The position numbers and the translations under genes were made by a program. From positions 3,002,557 to 3,066,556 of the forward strand of contig NZ_KK211187.1 of NCBI RefSeq assembly GCF_000620805.1: 64,000 bases of DNA, written 5' to 3'. Positions 44,329-51,862 of this stretch are shown here, piece after piece; position 1 is the first letter of the stretch, and the number at the start of each line of letters is the position of its first letter. The stretch is from Exiguobacterium undae DSM 14481. GTDB taxonomy: Bacteria; Bacillota; Bacilli; Exiguobacteriales; Exiguobacteriaceae. The notes beneath the pieces were generated by a model. It did no database searches and was not told the DNA's origin. It saw only the letters and a program-made list of their open reading frames with translations.

Positions 44329-45186
44329 TTATCTTTGAACAAGTTGTCGTAAGCCGTCTTCAAGAGAAACCGGTGGCCGGCCGAGAATCTCTTCAAAATC
44401 CTGGCTCTCAACCGCCAGCGTTCCAGCCGCAATCCCTTCTTGAATCGCCTGTAGCATCGGCAGCAAAAATTCCGGGACTCCCGCTTGTTCCAAAATTGCC
44501 GTGTAGGTCACAGCATCGACCTGATTCACATGCACCGGGCGACCGAGGACCTGTCCGAGTGCTCCTGCAATCTCTTGTTGCGTATGGAGAGGACCGGACA
44601 GTTCATAAATTGATTTTGTCGGCTTCGGATCAACCAAGACCGTCGCGATGGCTTCGGCATAATCTTCCTGGAGCGCCCAACCAACTTTACCGTTTCCGGC
44701 ACTCGTCAGCCAGTCTTGTCCGGCTTGGACCGCATCGATCGTCGACTGTTCGTTCTCCAAGTACCAGTTATTCCGGAAGAACAAAAACGGAATTCTCGTA
44801 TCACGGATTAACTGTTCCGTCACCTGATGCGTTCGGGCCAAGAAATTTTGACTGGCTTCCGCGTTGGCGATACTCGTATAGGCAATCAAGCCGACTCCGG
44901 CTGCTTTAGCTGCCTCAACTGCTGCCGTATGTTGACGGATCCGCGTCGCTTCTTCGCCGTCGGTCGAGATGAGCAAGAGCCGGTCGACGCCCGCAAACGT
45001 TTCTTGCAGCGTACCGGGTTTATCAAAATCACCATGACGCACTTCAACACCGCGCGATGCTAAATCCGATGCTTTTTTCGGATCACGGACGCTGACAATC
45101 AGATCTTCTGCTGCGATTTTCGTTAAGAGATGCTCGACAATTTTGGTTCCTAATTTTCCGGTTGCTCCGGTTACAAGTAATTTCAT
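44329..45186 (-). CDS. NAD(P)H:quinone oxidoreductase-like SDR (QorB/YtfG, NmrA group)
   Basis: 285 residues. An atypical short-chain dehydrogenase: NADP-binding LLVTGATGKLGTKIVEHLL, then VSVRDPKKASDLASRGVEVRHGDF and DRLLLIST, as in QorB. No Tyr-x3-Lys catalytic pair is expected in this group. It should reduce quinones or act as a redox sensor. It is divergent from an HxlR-type regulator with a perfect 7-bp dyad in the gap, as in known qor/qorR pairs. Confidence 0.83.
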   Translation of the reverse strand: MKLLVTGATGKLGTKIVEHLLTKIAAEDLIVSVRDPKKASDLASRGVEVRHGDFDKPGTLQETFAGVDRLLLISTDGEEATRIRQHTAAVEAAKAAGVGLIAYTSIANAEASQNFLARTHQVTEQLIRDTRIPFLFFRNNWYLENEQSTIDAVQAGQDWLTSAGNGKVGWALQEDYAEAIATVLVDPKPTKSIYELSGPLHTQQEIAGALGQVLGRPVHVNQVDAVTYTAILEQAGVPEFLLPMLQAIQEGIAAGTLAVESQDFEEILGRPPVSLEDGLRQLVQR

Positions 45187-45216
45187 ATACGTAAGCTCCT
45201 TTTCTAATCAGTTTCT

Positions 45217-45241
45217 ACCTGTATCCAATTATATTACAGGT
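45217..45241. promoter_or_regulatory. Operator dyad between the QorB-like and HxlR genes
   Basis: ACCTGTA (45217-45223) and TACAGGT (45235-45241) form a perfect 7-bp inverted repeat with an 11-base spacer in the divergent promoter region. Confidence 0.6.
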
Positions 45242-45311
45242 GATACACTATGAGGAGTAGGCACTTTTTCGATACCAGGTCATACAAACCGAACTATAGG
45301 AGGAATTCCCG

Positions 45312-45665
45312 ATGAATCAAGCTTCGACAACTGACTCCCCTCTTTCCCAGCGGACGGCGTGCCCTGTTACCCGAGCCCAGAACATCATCGCCGGCAAGTG
45401 GAAAATCGTGTTGCTTTGGCATCTCAGTACCGGAACAAAACGATTTCACGAACTCGAACACCTGTTGCCGGGGATTTCAAAAGGCATTTTGACACGACAA
45501 TTACGGGAACTGGAAGCGGACGAAATGATCGACCGGAAAGTCTACCGGGAAGTCCCACCGAAAGTCGAATACTCCTTAACCGACACCGGACACAGCTTTC
45601 TTCCGATCCTCGATCAGATGGCTGCTTGGAGCAACCGCCATTTTCCACCCGAATCCAAATCGTGA
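45312..45665 (+). CDS. HxlR family redox-type regulator
   Basis: 117 residues. The winged helix is that of HxlR/DUF24 proteins: IIAGKWKIVLLWHLSTGTKRFHELEHLLPGISKGILTRQLRELEADEMIDRKVY with the wing VPPKVEYSLTDTG. A single Cys at the N-terminus (TACPVTRA) is at the position used by YodB, HypR and QorR to sense quinones or oxidants. It probably represses itself and the QorB-like gene. AGGAGGA precedes the ATG. Confidence 0.87.
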   Translation: MNQASTTDSPLSQRTACPVTRAQNIIAGKWKIVLLWHLSTGTKRFHELEHLLPGISKGILTRQLRELEADEMIDRKVYREVPPKVEYSLTDTGHSFLPILDQMAAWSNRHFPPESKS

Positions 45666-45670
45666 TACTT

Positions 45671-45707
45671 AAAAGGGCGACTTCCATTGTTGGAAATCAC
45701 CCTTTTT
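45671..45707. terminator. Terminator after the HxlR gene
   Basis: AAAAGGGCGACTTCCA pairs with TGGAAATCACCCTTTT with a mismatch and G-U pairs, then TTTTTT. Confidence 0.7.
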
Positions 45708-45713
45708 TACGGC

Positions 45714-46706
45714 TTATTGTTCTGTTACGACCGCTTTGAAGTGCGCATCCATTGCCGCTGCAACACGCAGTCCGGAAATGACGGCACTCTCGACCCGTGT
45801 CCGTCCGGACGTATCTTTCGGATCGAGAAAGGCATCTCCCGCAAGCCAGAGCGGATGTTGATCGAGCTTCAGGTAAGGCGTGCGGAAGACGTCGCGCGCC
45901 TGCGCATACCGCCAACGTTTGAGTTGGCGGGAGATGATCGTGACCGGTCCGAGTTGCTCCTGCAGTAACCGTTCGATTTCCGCAAGCGTCGCGTCTTCCC
46001 CTTTGTCATACCAGGATTCACTCCAGTCTCCTGCCATATAGACACTCAGAAGCGGGGTCGCCGACACTTCTTTTTGCGCATTGTTGACGATTTTCAACAT
46101 TCCGGTTGCGAGACCTTCATCAAGTAGACCGACCTCACCAATTTCGAGCGTTTCCTGAATCTCGAACAAACCGACGAACGTCGGCTCGAACGTCACTTTC
46201 CCAAGACGGGCGTGATCGGATTCAACTAACGTCAACGGAGATGCTTCCAGTAAGTCATAAGCTTGCGGCACCGGTGCCGTCAGCAGGATGGCATCATACG
46301 TCCGTGTTTCTTCAGAGGCGATGGTTTGAAGTCCGGGTGCATCCGACACAATCCGTTCGACCTGTTCATTTAGATGCACCGGAATCCCGCGAGCTATCGA
46401 TTGAACCAGCTGATTCATCCCGTTGACCGCAATGTAGCGGGGAAAGTCATCCCCGAACCATTTTCGGATCAGTCCCTGTTCCAGCCATTCGTCCACTTCT
46501 TGCGCCAACTCGTCCGTCCTAACCGTAAAGAAGACAGCCCCATGATCCGCTGTTCCCTGGTCGATCCGTCTCGTCGCCATCCGTCCCCCGACACTTTGGC
46601 TTTTTTCAATGACCTCGACCGCATATCCTTCCGTCACCAATTGACGTGCCGCAAAAATTCCGGCGAGCCCGCCCCCAATAATCCCAATCCGTTTCTGTTG
46701 TTCCAT
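45714..46706 (-). CDS. Renalase-like FAD/NAD(P)-dependent oxidoreductase
   Basis: 330 residues. The FAD-binding Rossmann start IGIIGGGLAGIFAARQLVTEG is followed by the GGRMATRR motif shared with monoamine oxidase and renalase proteins; the C-terminal FAD motif is WLAGDAFLDPKDTSGRTRVESAVISGLRVA. The ATADHGAVFFTVR-like segment near residue 55 (TADHGAVFFTVR) is typical of bacterial renalase relatives, which oxidise aberrant dihydronicotinamides. Substrate assignment remains tentative. Confidence 0.83.
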   Translation of the reverse strand: MEQQKRIGIIGGGLAGIFAARQLVTEGYAVEVIEKSQSVGGRMATRRIDQGTADHGAVFFTVRTDELAQEVDEWLEQGLIRKWFGDDFPRYIAVNGMNQLVQSIARGIPVHLNEQVERIVSDAPGLQTIASEETRTYDAILLTAPVPQAYDLLEASPLTLVESDHARLGKVTFEPTFVGLFEIQETLEIGEVGLLDEGLATGMLKIVNNAQKEVSATPLLSVYMAGDWSESWYDKGEDATLAEIERLLQEQLGPVTIISRQLKRWRYAQARDVFRTPYLKLDQHPLWLAGDAFLDPKDTSGRTRVESAVISGLRVAAAMDAHFKAVVTEQ

Positions 46707-46771
46707 CCAAATTCCCCCTCTACTTGCTTCATTTCCACAAGTATAGCGGTTCGCTCGTCAAACGACGCCTT

Positions 46772-47668
46772 TTAACGTTCTTCGAATATGCTCGTCCGTT
46801 CCAACTCGACCAGTACACGGGCATAGTTGTGATTGAAAAACTGTTGGTGATGCTCCAGTCCGCGCTGGACACACCAACCGATTCCCGTCAGTGCTTCAAA
46901 CAGACGGTAATACGGCAAATAGACTTCAATCGGTTCCGGTGTCCTGACTTGCCCGTAACCTTTTTGGTAGGCGTCAAGTAACCCGGATTCGCTCTGGAAG
47001 ACATCGCGATCGAGTTTCGTGAAGTCGATCTCCGTCGCTCCGAAACGTGAGGTTTCAAAGTCAATCAATCCAGTGAGGTTCCCCCCGTCTGCGAGCAAGT
47101 TACCCAGCCGGAAGTCCAAATGGACGGCGACAGGTCGAGAGGGCTCCGGTAACTCACGTTCACGCCGCTTCAATTCTGTAAAGGCGGCTTGATAGAGTGC
47201 AGGTGACAACACCTGTTGAATCGCCGGCTCAAATGAGGTCATCTTCGCATTTCGGAAAACACGCCAGTCCTGGGAGGTAAAGGCGGTGAAGCCCTTCTCC
47301 TCAAAATCGCCGTACGCCTCACTCGTACACGTATGGAGTGTTGCATGCAATTGTCCGATTTGCGCGGCGAGCGCCGGTGTGACCGTCTCAATCGTTGAAC
47401 CGGAAAGTGCTTCGAGCACAAACGCACCCGTCGTCTGCCCGGTCGGTTGCGCCTCCATGAGAATCTTCGGCACAGCAACACGACTGGCTAAATACGTTAA
47501 CCAGCCGTGTTCCCGGTACCATTTGTCTGCCGTATACGGACGCTTTAAAAACACAGTCCGTCCATCGCGCAGTACCAGGCGGTCGACATCCGAACTGTAC
47601 GAGTCAGTGACGGAAAAGATATCCGCGACGTCCAGATCAAACGATTGAATCCACTCTTCCCGCGTCAT
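46772..47668 (-). CDS. Aminoglycoside phosphotransferase/choline kinase-like protein
   Basis: 298 residues of the protein-kinase-like APH fold. The catalytic loop is VAVHLDFRLGNLLA (His-x-Asp-x4-Asn) and the metal-binding motif is LIDFETSRFG (the DFG equivalent). The start has FLKRPYTADKWYREHGWLTYL with a plausible ATP-anchoring Lys. Most relatives phosphorylate small hydroxyl compounds of metabolism rather than antibiotics, so resistance should not be assumed. Its ATG overlaps the stop of the acetyltransferase gene. Confidence 0.82.
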   Translation of the reverse strand: MTREEWIQSFDLDVADIFSVTDSYSSDVDRLVLRDGRTVFLKRPYTADKWYREHGWLTYLASRVAVPKILMEAQPTGQTTGAFVLEALSGSTIETVTPALAAQIGQLHATLHTCTSEAYGDFEEKGFTAFTSQDWRVFRNAKMTSFEPAIQQVLSPALYQAAFTELKRRERELPEPSRPVAVHLDFRLGNLLADGGNLTGLIDFETSRFGATEIDFTKLDRDVFQSESGLLDAYQKGYGQVRTPEPIEVYLPYYRLFEALTGIGWCVQRGLEHHQQFFNHNYARVLVELERTSIFEER

Positions 47669-48147
47669 GAAGATTCCCCCAATCGTTTTTCGAGAATTTC
47701 ACCAGGCAACCCGTCAATCGGTCCAACGTACGTCGAGTGGAATCCAAGATTCGTCAAAATCTTTCGCGACGCCAGATGATTCGGATCAATCGTTGCCGTG
47801 ACGACGGTCAATTCATGTTCCGTTGCCAGTTCGAGCAATCGTGAGGCGAGTAATGATCCGTAACCGTGACCCCACTGTTCCGGCAACAACATGTAGCCGA
47901 GTTCCGCTTCAAACGGTTGCCGTGTATCCCGCGTGACATGACCGATGCCAATCCATGTCGCGTCCTGATAGACGAGGTATGATCCGAGACGGTCATGCCG
48001 CTGTTGCTCGATGATCGACGCGAACCGCCGCTTGGCTTCTGTTTCGGTTAAGGGATGTTCTGTGATATAGCGCATGACCCGCTCATCCGTGACGAGTGTC
48101 GCATAGGCGGGATAATCCGCTTCTTCCACTTTTCGTAGTTCAATCAT
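47665..48147 (-). CDS. GNAT acetyltransferase, RimJ/RimL-like
   Basis: 160 residues from ATG 48147 (GGAGCG ahead; the open frame to 48273 overlaps the next gene). It starts IELRKVEEADYPAYATLVTDERVMRYI and has the acetyl-CoA-binding LLPEQWGHGYGSLLASRLLEL and HLASRKILTNLGFHS, in the manner of RimJ/RimL-type and YoaA-type enzymes. It is between the isochorismatase and phosphotransferase genes in a three-gene unit. Confidence 0.82.
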   Translation of the reverse strand: MIELRKVEEADYPAYATLVTDERVMRYITEHPLTETEAKRRFASIIEQQRHDRLGSYLVYQDATWIGIGHVTRDTRQPFEAELGYMLLPEQWGHGYGSLLASRLLELATEHELTVVTATIDPNHLASRKILTNLGFHSTYVGPIDGLPGEILEKRLGESS

Positions 48148-48160
48148 GAGGTCGCTCCTT

Positions 48161-48721
48161 TTACGTTCTATAGTGATTGTGGATGGGTTCAAACAACTTC
48201 TCCGTTGAGGGACGGACCACCGCAAAATGTTCGACATTGTAGTGTCCGTGCAAGACTTGATTGTGATGGGCAATCATCTGCTCTGCCGATAAGACATCGG
48301 AACCGTTCGTCGTATGTCCATCAGCAACGAGCGTCACATCAAATCCGTTGACGGTTGCACTGCGGACAGCCGTATCGATACAGTGTTCCGTCTTGCAGCC
48401 GAGGATGACGATATGTCCGACCTGTTGCTCTTTCAGATGACTGAGCAACGGCGTGCCGTGAAATGAATTGGTGGCGGCTTTGTCGAACGTGACCGCCTGA
48501 TCCGGAATCTGAATCGAGGAGTGCACCGCAAAGCCGGCTCCTTGTCCATTCGCGACATCAAGATCCCGGATGAAGACAATCGTATGATCATGATCGCGGG
48601 CTTCTTGCACCACTTGATTGATGACTCCGATGACAGATTCCTTCGCATACACACCGGATTCTTCGGGTGTTCCTTCGACGAGATCCTGTTGAAAATCGAT
48701 GACGAGTACCGCTTGTCGCAT
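48161..48721 (-). CDS. Isochorismatase family cysteine hydrolase
   Basis: 186 residues. The catalytic triad of the family is present: Asp in VLVIDFQQDL, Lys in VTFDKAATNSFHGTPL and Cys in ILGCKTEHCIDTAVRSA. Such enzymes hydrolyse amides such as nicotinamide, ureidoacrylate or N-carbamoyl compounds; the substrate cannot be fixed. AAAGGAGGG precedes the ATG. It is the first gene of the unit that continues into the GNAT and phosphotransferase genes. Confidence 0.85.
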   Translation of the reverse strand: MRQAVLVIDFQQDLVEGTPEESGVYAKESVIGVINQVVQEARDHDHTIVFIRDLDVANGQGAGFAVHSSIQIPDQAVTFDKAATNSFHGTPLLSHLKEQQVGHIVILGCKTEHCIDTAVRSATVNGFDVTLVADGHTTNGSDVLSAEQMIAHHNQVLHGHYNVEHFAVVRPSTEKLFEPIHNHYRT

Positions 48722-48865
48722 CTGAATGTCCCTCCTTTTGGTTTCTTTACTTTCTTCTTTCCCTTCCCTACTGGAAAATCCTGTTTTTCACAAGAGATTT
48801 TAAGCCTTTACGAAACTTTTAATCGGATGGATGCGTTGAATAAAACGATGGAAAGGATGTTATGT

Positions 48866-49048
48866 ATGGAATTGTTGCCGCTCTTTTTTGTAACTTTCAC
48901 TATCGTCTTGGCTGTGAATCTATTTCTCGACAAGATGATCATGAACCGTGAGATGACACGACCTGTTTTTTTAACTAATCTCTTTATCTGCTTTTTGATT
49001 TCGCTGGTTCTGACAAATATCTTTTATTTACAATCTTTGATGAGCTGA
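48866..49048 (+). CDS. Small two-helix membrane protein
   Basis: 60 residues. GAAAGGA lies eight bases before ATG 48866. The protein is a hydrophobic helix (LLPLFFVTFTIVLAVNLFL), a short basic loop (DKMIMNREMTR) and a second helix (VFLTNLFICFLISLVLTNIF). It lies in the 370-bp gap between two divergent minus- and convergent genes and ends at a bidirectional terminator, which supports it being a real gene. No family recognised; it is a typical size for a membrane-stress or regulatory small protein. Confidence 0.6.
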   Translation: MELLPLFFVTFTIVLAVNLFLDKMIMNREMTRPVFLTNLFICFLISLVLTNIFYLQSLMS

Positions 49049-49049
49049 A

Positions 49050-49091
49050 CAATAAGACCGCCCACTTGATCCGAGTGAGCGGTCTTATTGG
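49050..49091. terminator. Bidirectional terminator between the small membrane protein and SDR genes
   Basis: CAATAAGACCGC pairs with GCGGTCTTATTG, with further CACT/AGTG pairing inside. Confidence 0.8.
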
Positions 49092-49093
49092 CT

Positions 49094-49693
49094 TCAATAG
49101 ACTTCGTAGTTTTGTCCGGTCTGTGCCCCTTCGACACTTTTCTCGAACGCTGTCGCGACACGCGATGCCGGAACGGCTTCGAATCCGCGGAAAAATGGTC
49201 CATACTTCTCGAGTGACTCAATCAAAACGTTTGGACTGACACTGTTGATCCGGATACCACGTGGCATCTCGATCGCCGCGGCATGGACAAATGCTTTGAT
49301 TCCACCATTTGCAAGGGCCGCTGACGCGCCTTGCCGAATCGGATCGTCCATCATGATACCGGTCGTTAATGTAAAGCTGCCCCCATCCCGAACCGTCTCC
49401 AAACCAAGCAGGACGAGATTGACCTGCCCCTTCAACTTACTGTCGATTCCGATCTGGTTTAACGCCGGTGTCAAATCGGTCAGCGGTCCGAAGTGTGCCC
49501 CGCCAGTCGCACTGACGACAGCATCGACCGGACCGACCGCTTCGTACATCGAACGGATGCTGGCTTCCGACGTGATGTCGACTTGGACGTCCGCTGCTGT
49601 CCGTCCGGCCCGGATAATCTCATGCCGCTCCCCTAATTGTGCGACGACGGTTTGCCCGATTGTCCCGCTCGCACCGACTACTAAAATTCTCAT
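49094..49693 (-). CDS. Short-chain dehydrogenase/reductase, short form
   Basis: 199 residues. The NADP-binding start is ILVVGASGTIGQTVVAQL with RAGRTAADVQVD; GGIKAFVHAAAIEMPRGIRINSVSPNVL holds the C-terminal part of the catalytic helix and the PG-like loop. The normal Tyr-x3-Lys is changed: the helix has Ala-Ala-Leu-Ala-Asn-Gly-Gly-Ile-Lys, with the Lys kept but no Tyr four residues earlier, a state seen in a subgroup of short SDRs. The reaction is unknown. GAAGGGGA precedes the ATG. Confidence 0.8.
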   Translation of the reverse strand: MRILVVGASGTIGQTVVAQLGERHEIIRAGRTAADVQVDITSEASIRSMYEAVGPVDAVVSATGGAHFGPLTDLTPALNQIGIDSKLKGQVNLVLLGLETVRDGGSFTLTTGIMMDDPIRQGASAALANGGIKAFVHAAAIEMPRGIRINSVSPNVLIESLEKYGPFFRGFEAVPASRVATAFEKSVEGAQTGQNYEVY

Positions 49694-49754
49694 CTCTTTA
49701 TCCCCCTTCTGATCTGGACTACGTGTTCAGCCTACCGCAAATCTGAAGTTTTTT

Positions 49755-50138
49755 TCAAGAATGAGCACGATACGTGCGATAGAACTGAGCAATCCGAAAG
49801 CCGACATAGGTCGAATCCCATAGCACCGGATAGGTCGTCCTTTGATATACATCCCAATAGCTGATAATCCGTCGTTCGACTCGTTGCAGATAAAGGTCGT
49901 TTGCTGCGGCAAAAGTTCTCAGCTGTTCTTCGGACCATGTCTGCAACATCGGTTCGATCCGTTCTAGAATCTCGCGGACGTATTCGCCTGTCAGTTCAAT
50001 TAAATAAAGCAGTACCCAGTCTGCTTTTGCCTGTTCCTGTTTTAGTCGTTGAACATATTTTTCACGGATGTATCCGTCGTGATGACGGGTATACATGCAG
50101 TACAATATCCACCGTTGACGATCCGTCAGAGTTTGCAT
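49755..50138 (-). CDS. Conserved hypothetical helical protein
   Basis: 127 residues from ATG 50138, start uncertain because the frame is open to 50327 and another in-frame Met (MFFGES) lies further upstream. The protein is helical and rich in Trp, Tyr, Arg and Glu: QRWILYCMYTRHHDGYIREK, DWVLLYLIELTGEYVREIL, ERRIISYWDVYQRTTYP. It looks like an all-alpha repeat protein; similar WILYCMYTRHHDGYIRE segments occur in Bacillales proteins of unknown function to my memory. No catalytic motif. Confidence 0.6.
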   Translation of the reverse strand: MQTLTDRQRWILYCMYTRHHDGYIREKYVQRLKQEQAKADWVLLYLIELTGEYVREILERIEPMLQTWSEEQLRTFAAANDLYLQRVERRIISYWDVYQRTTYPVLWDSTYVGFRIAQFYRTYRAHS

Positions 50139-50446
50139 TTTTTCTTCTTTTACTTCATTTAAATACAGGCGTGATGGAAAAATTAATGATTCCCCAAAAA
50201 ACATGACATCAATCGTTCCCCAGGTCACCGTTCTAAAGAGCCGGCGCGGTAGGAGAAGTGTCACGACTCGAACATCATCCGTACAAGATTGTGGAAACGC
50301 GCCTGCCCAGTTCCATTTTCTGTTCACGTGTTGTTTCCTCCTTCATACATCGTTTCTGTCTTTTATCAACTTATCATTTTAACGACAGAATGAGTTACTA
50401 TATATTTACAGGTTACATTCAAACTATCGCTGAGAGGTGGGTTATC

Positions 50447-51709
50447 ATGGATAACGCTTTAGGAATCATAACTGTAATTATCATATTACTTCTCTTTAGT
50501 TATTTGCTTTTTCGTAAATTCAGTCGTCGTGGTGCTGTAACGGATTCGTTGCTTCCAGCCATTACTTCGCAAACAACCGTTCAGGAACTTCATGCCGATG
50601 AACTTCCTTGGGAAATTGAGTCGTATGATTTAACTGATAAGACCTCTTATCATCATTCCGAATCATTAATCGTAACAAAACGTCTAAAAGACCAGGTCGG
50701 TAATATTATAAAACTTTCACCACATGCCAAAGATCTCATCCAAAAAGAACAGAGAGTCATCATCAAATTCAGTGAAGAAGCTCTTACCAAGCTTACATCC
50801 GGTGAATTACGAATCATGAAGGCAAAGGGGTCGGTGGATCAATTCAGAGCACTTGCCGTTGATCATAAAAATAGAATCAGACATCACGGAAAGTTCGAAA
50901 TCCAAGATATTAAACAAATCAATCCCGCTCAATTGGCGAATTTAGCTCTTGGAGTCGCGACCATGGTCACTGCCCAAGAACACTTGGACCGGATTAATCA
51001 ACAACTTACATCTTTGAATCGAAAGGTCGACACATTAATTCGTCAATCTAAAAATGATAAAGCCGGCATCATCAAAGGTCATATCAAATATCTGCTTTCG
51101 ATTCTGCCAAGCATCCCTGATGAAGAAGAACGATATTCAATAAAATTAGAAGACATGGCAGTCATCTCTTATCAAGAGCTGGAATCGATTTTACCGGAGT
51201 TGGATTTTTTAGTCAGAAGCGCTAACGAAATTGAAGAAAAAACAACATTCAAATTGGATAAAACGGTTGATGAGATAAAAGAACTCGCCGCATCATTTGA
51301 ACAAACTGTCCTGATTGGATACGGAAACTTAGAAGTCATGTCGATTTGCTTAAAAATTATGAATGACTGGAATCAGGATTCACAGACAAATGCGACGAGG
51401 TTATCGGATATCGAAAAATATCACCAACAAATCACCGAGTTCCATCACAATTTTGAAAAAATACTAAACGATAAACATATTAGTCTTGATGCGACCTTCA
51501 GAAGAAATAAAACAATCACCAGCAAAAAAGAAGATATCGATAAACAGCTAACCTATCATCAAGAAAAAATACGCTCTAGTAAATTGATCGTTACCGAGCA
51601 CATCGATCAACTGAAAGGACAGGATTACAGCTCAATTCCTGAACCCGTGGATTTGAGCATAGATTTTTATGAGACCGGCGGTATTCATACGATTCATCGA
51701 TTAAAATAA
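50447..51709 (+). CDS. Membrane-anchored helical protein of unknown function
   Basis: 420 residues from ATG 50447 behind GAGAGGTGGG; the frame open from 50258 has no better start. One N-terminal helix (GIITVIIILLLFSYLLF) is followed by a basic stop-transfer (RKFSRRG), so the rest is cytoplasmic. The remainder is long-helical: ANLALGVATMVTAQEHLDRI sits like a hydrophobic hairpin, then QQLTSLNRKVDTLIRQSK and several coiled-coil stretches to the end. I do not recognise the family. The base composition is AT-richer than the genes to its left; it is the first gene of the AT-rich insert and is convergent with the RloC-like gene. Confidence 0.7.
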   Translation: MDNALGIITVIIILLLFSYLLFRKFSRRGAVTDSLLPAITSQTTVQELHADELPWEIESYDLTDKTSYHHSESLIVTKRLKDQVGNIIKLSPHAKDLIQKEQRVIIKFSEEALTKLTSGELRIMKAKGSVDQFRALAVDHKNRIRHHGKFEIQDIKQINPAQLANLALGVATMVTAQEHLDRINQQLTSLNRKVDTLIRQSKNDKAGIIKGHIKYLLSILPSIPDEEERYSIKLEDMAVISYQELESILPELDFLVRSANEIEEKTTFKLDKTVDEIKELAASFEQTVLIGYGNLEVMSICLKIMNDWNQDSQTNATRLSDIEKYHQQITEFHHNFEKILNDKHISLDATFRRNKTITSKKEDIDKQLTYHQEKIRSSKLIVTEHIDQLKGQDYSSIPEPVDLSIDFYETGGIHTIHRLK

Positions 51710-51766
51710 GCCAATCTGAAAATTTAAACAGAACGTTATGTTCTTATTTTCAGATTGGCTTTATTT
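51709..51766 (+). terminator. Terminator of the membrane-anchored helical protein gene
   Basis: AGCCAATCTGAAAAT (51709-51723) pairs with ATTTTCAGATTGGCT (51746-51760), followed by TTATTTATT. Confidence 0.8.
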
Positions 51767-51862
51767 ATTCTTTTTAAAAAATCTTTTCCTAAAACGTTGT
51801 ATTTTTTCTGTTTTTCCCACATAAGGTAAAATAAGCGCTGACAAAGGAACATTAATATCTAA

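Noticed and set aside
44247..44909. A 220-codon plus-strand frame opposite the QorB-like gene
   Set aside because: It is fully antisense to a well-supported gene, and its product is Pro/Arg/Ser-rich without a fold or ribosome binding site.
46772..47668. Aminoglycoside resistance gene
   Set aside because: The kinase fold is clear, but it is shared by many metabolic kinases and the chromosomal context with GNAT and isochorismatase genes gives no sign of a resistance cassette.
48521..48865. N-terminal extension of the small two-helix protein into the isochorismatase gene
   Set aside because: The upstream part is antisense to the isochorismatase gene; the ribosome binding site before 48866 defines the real start.
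50139..50446. Possible extension of either neighbouring gene, or a separate small gene, in this 308-bp gap
   Set aside because: Both flanking frames are open here, but no start has a good ribosome binding site and no family pattern appears; it probably holds the promoters and the left edge of the AT-rich island.
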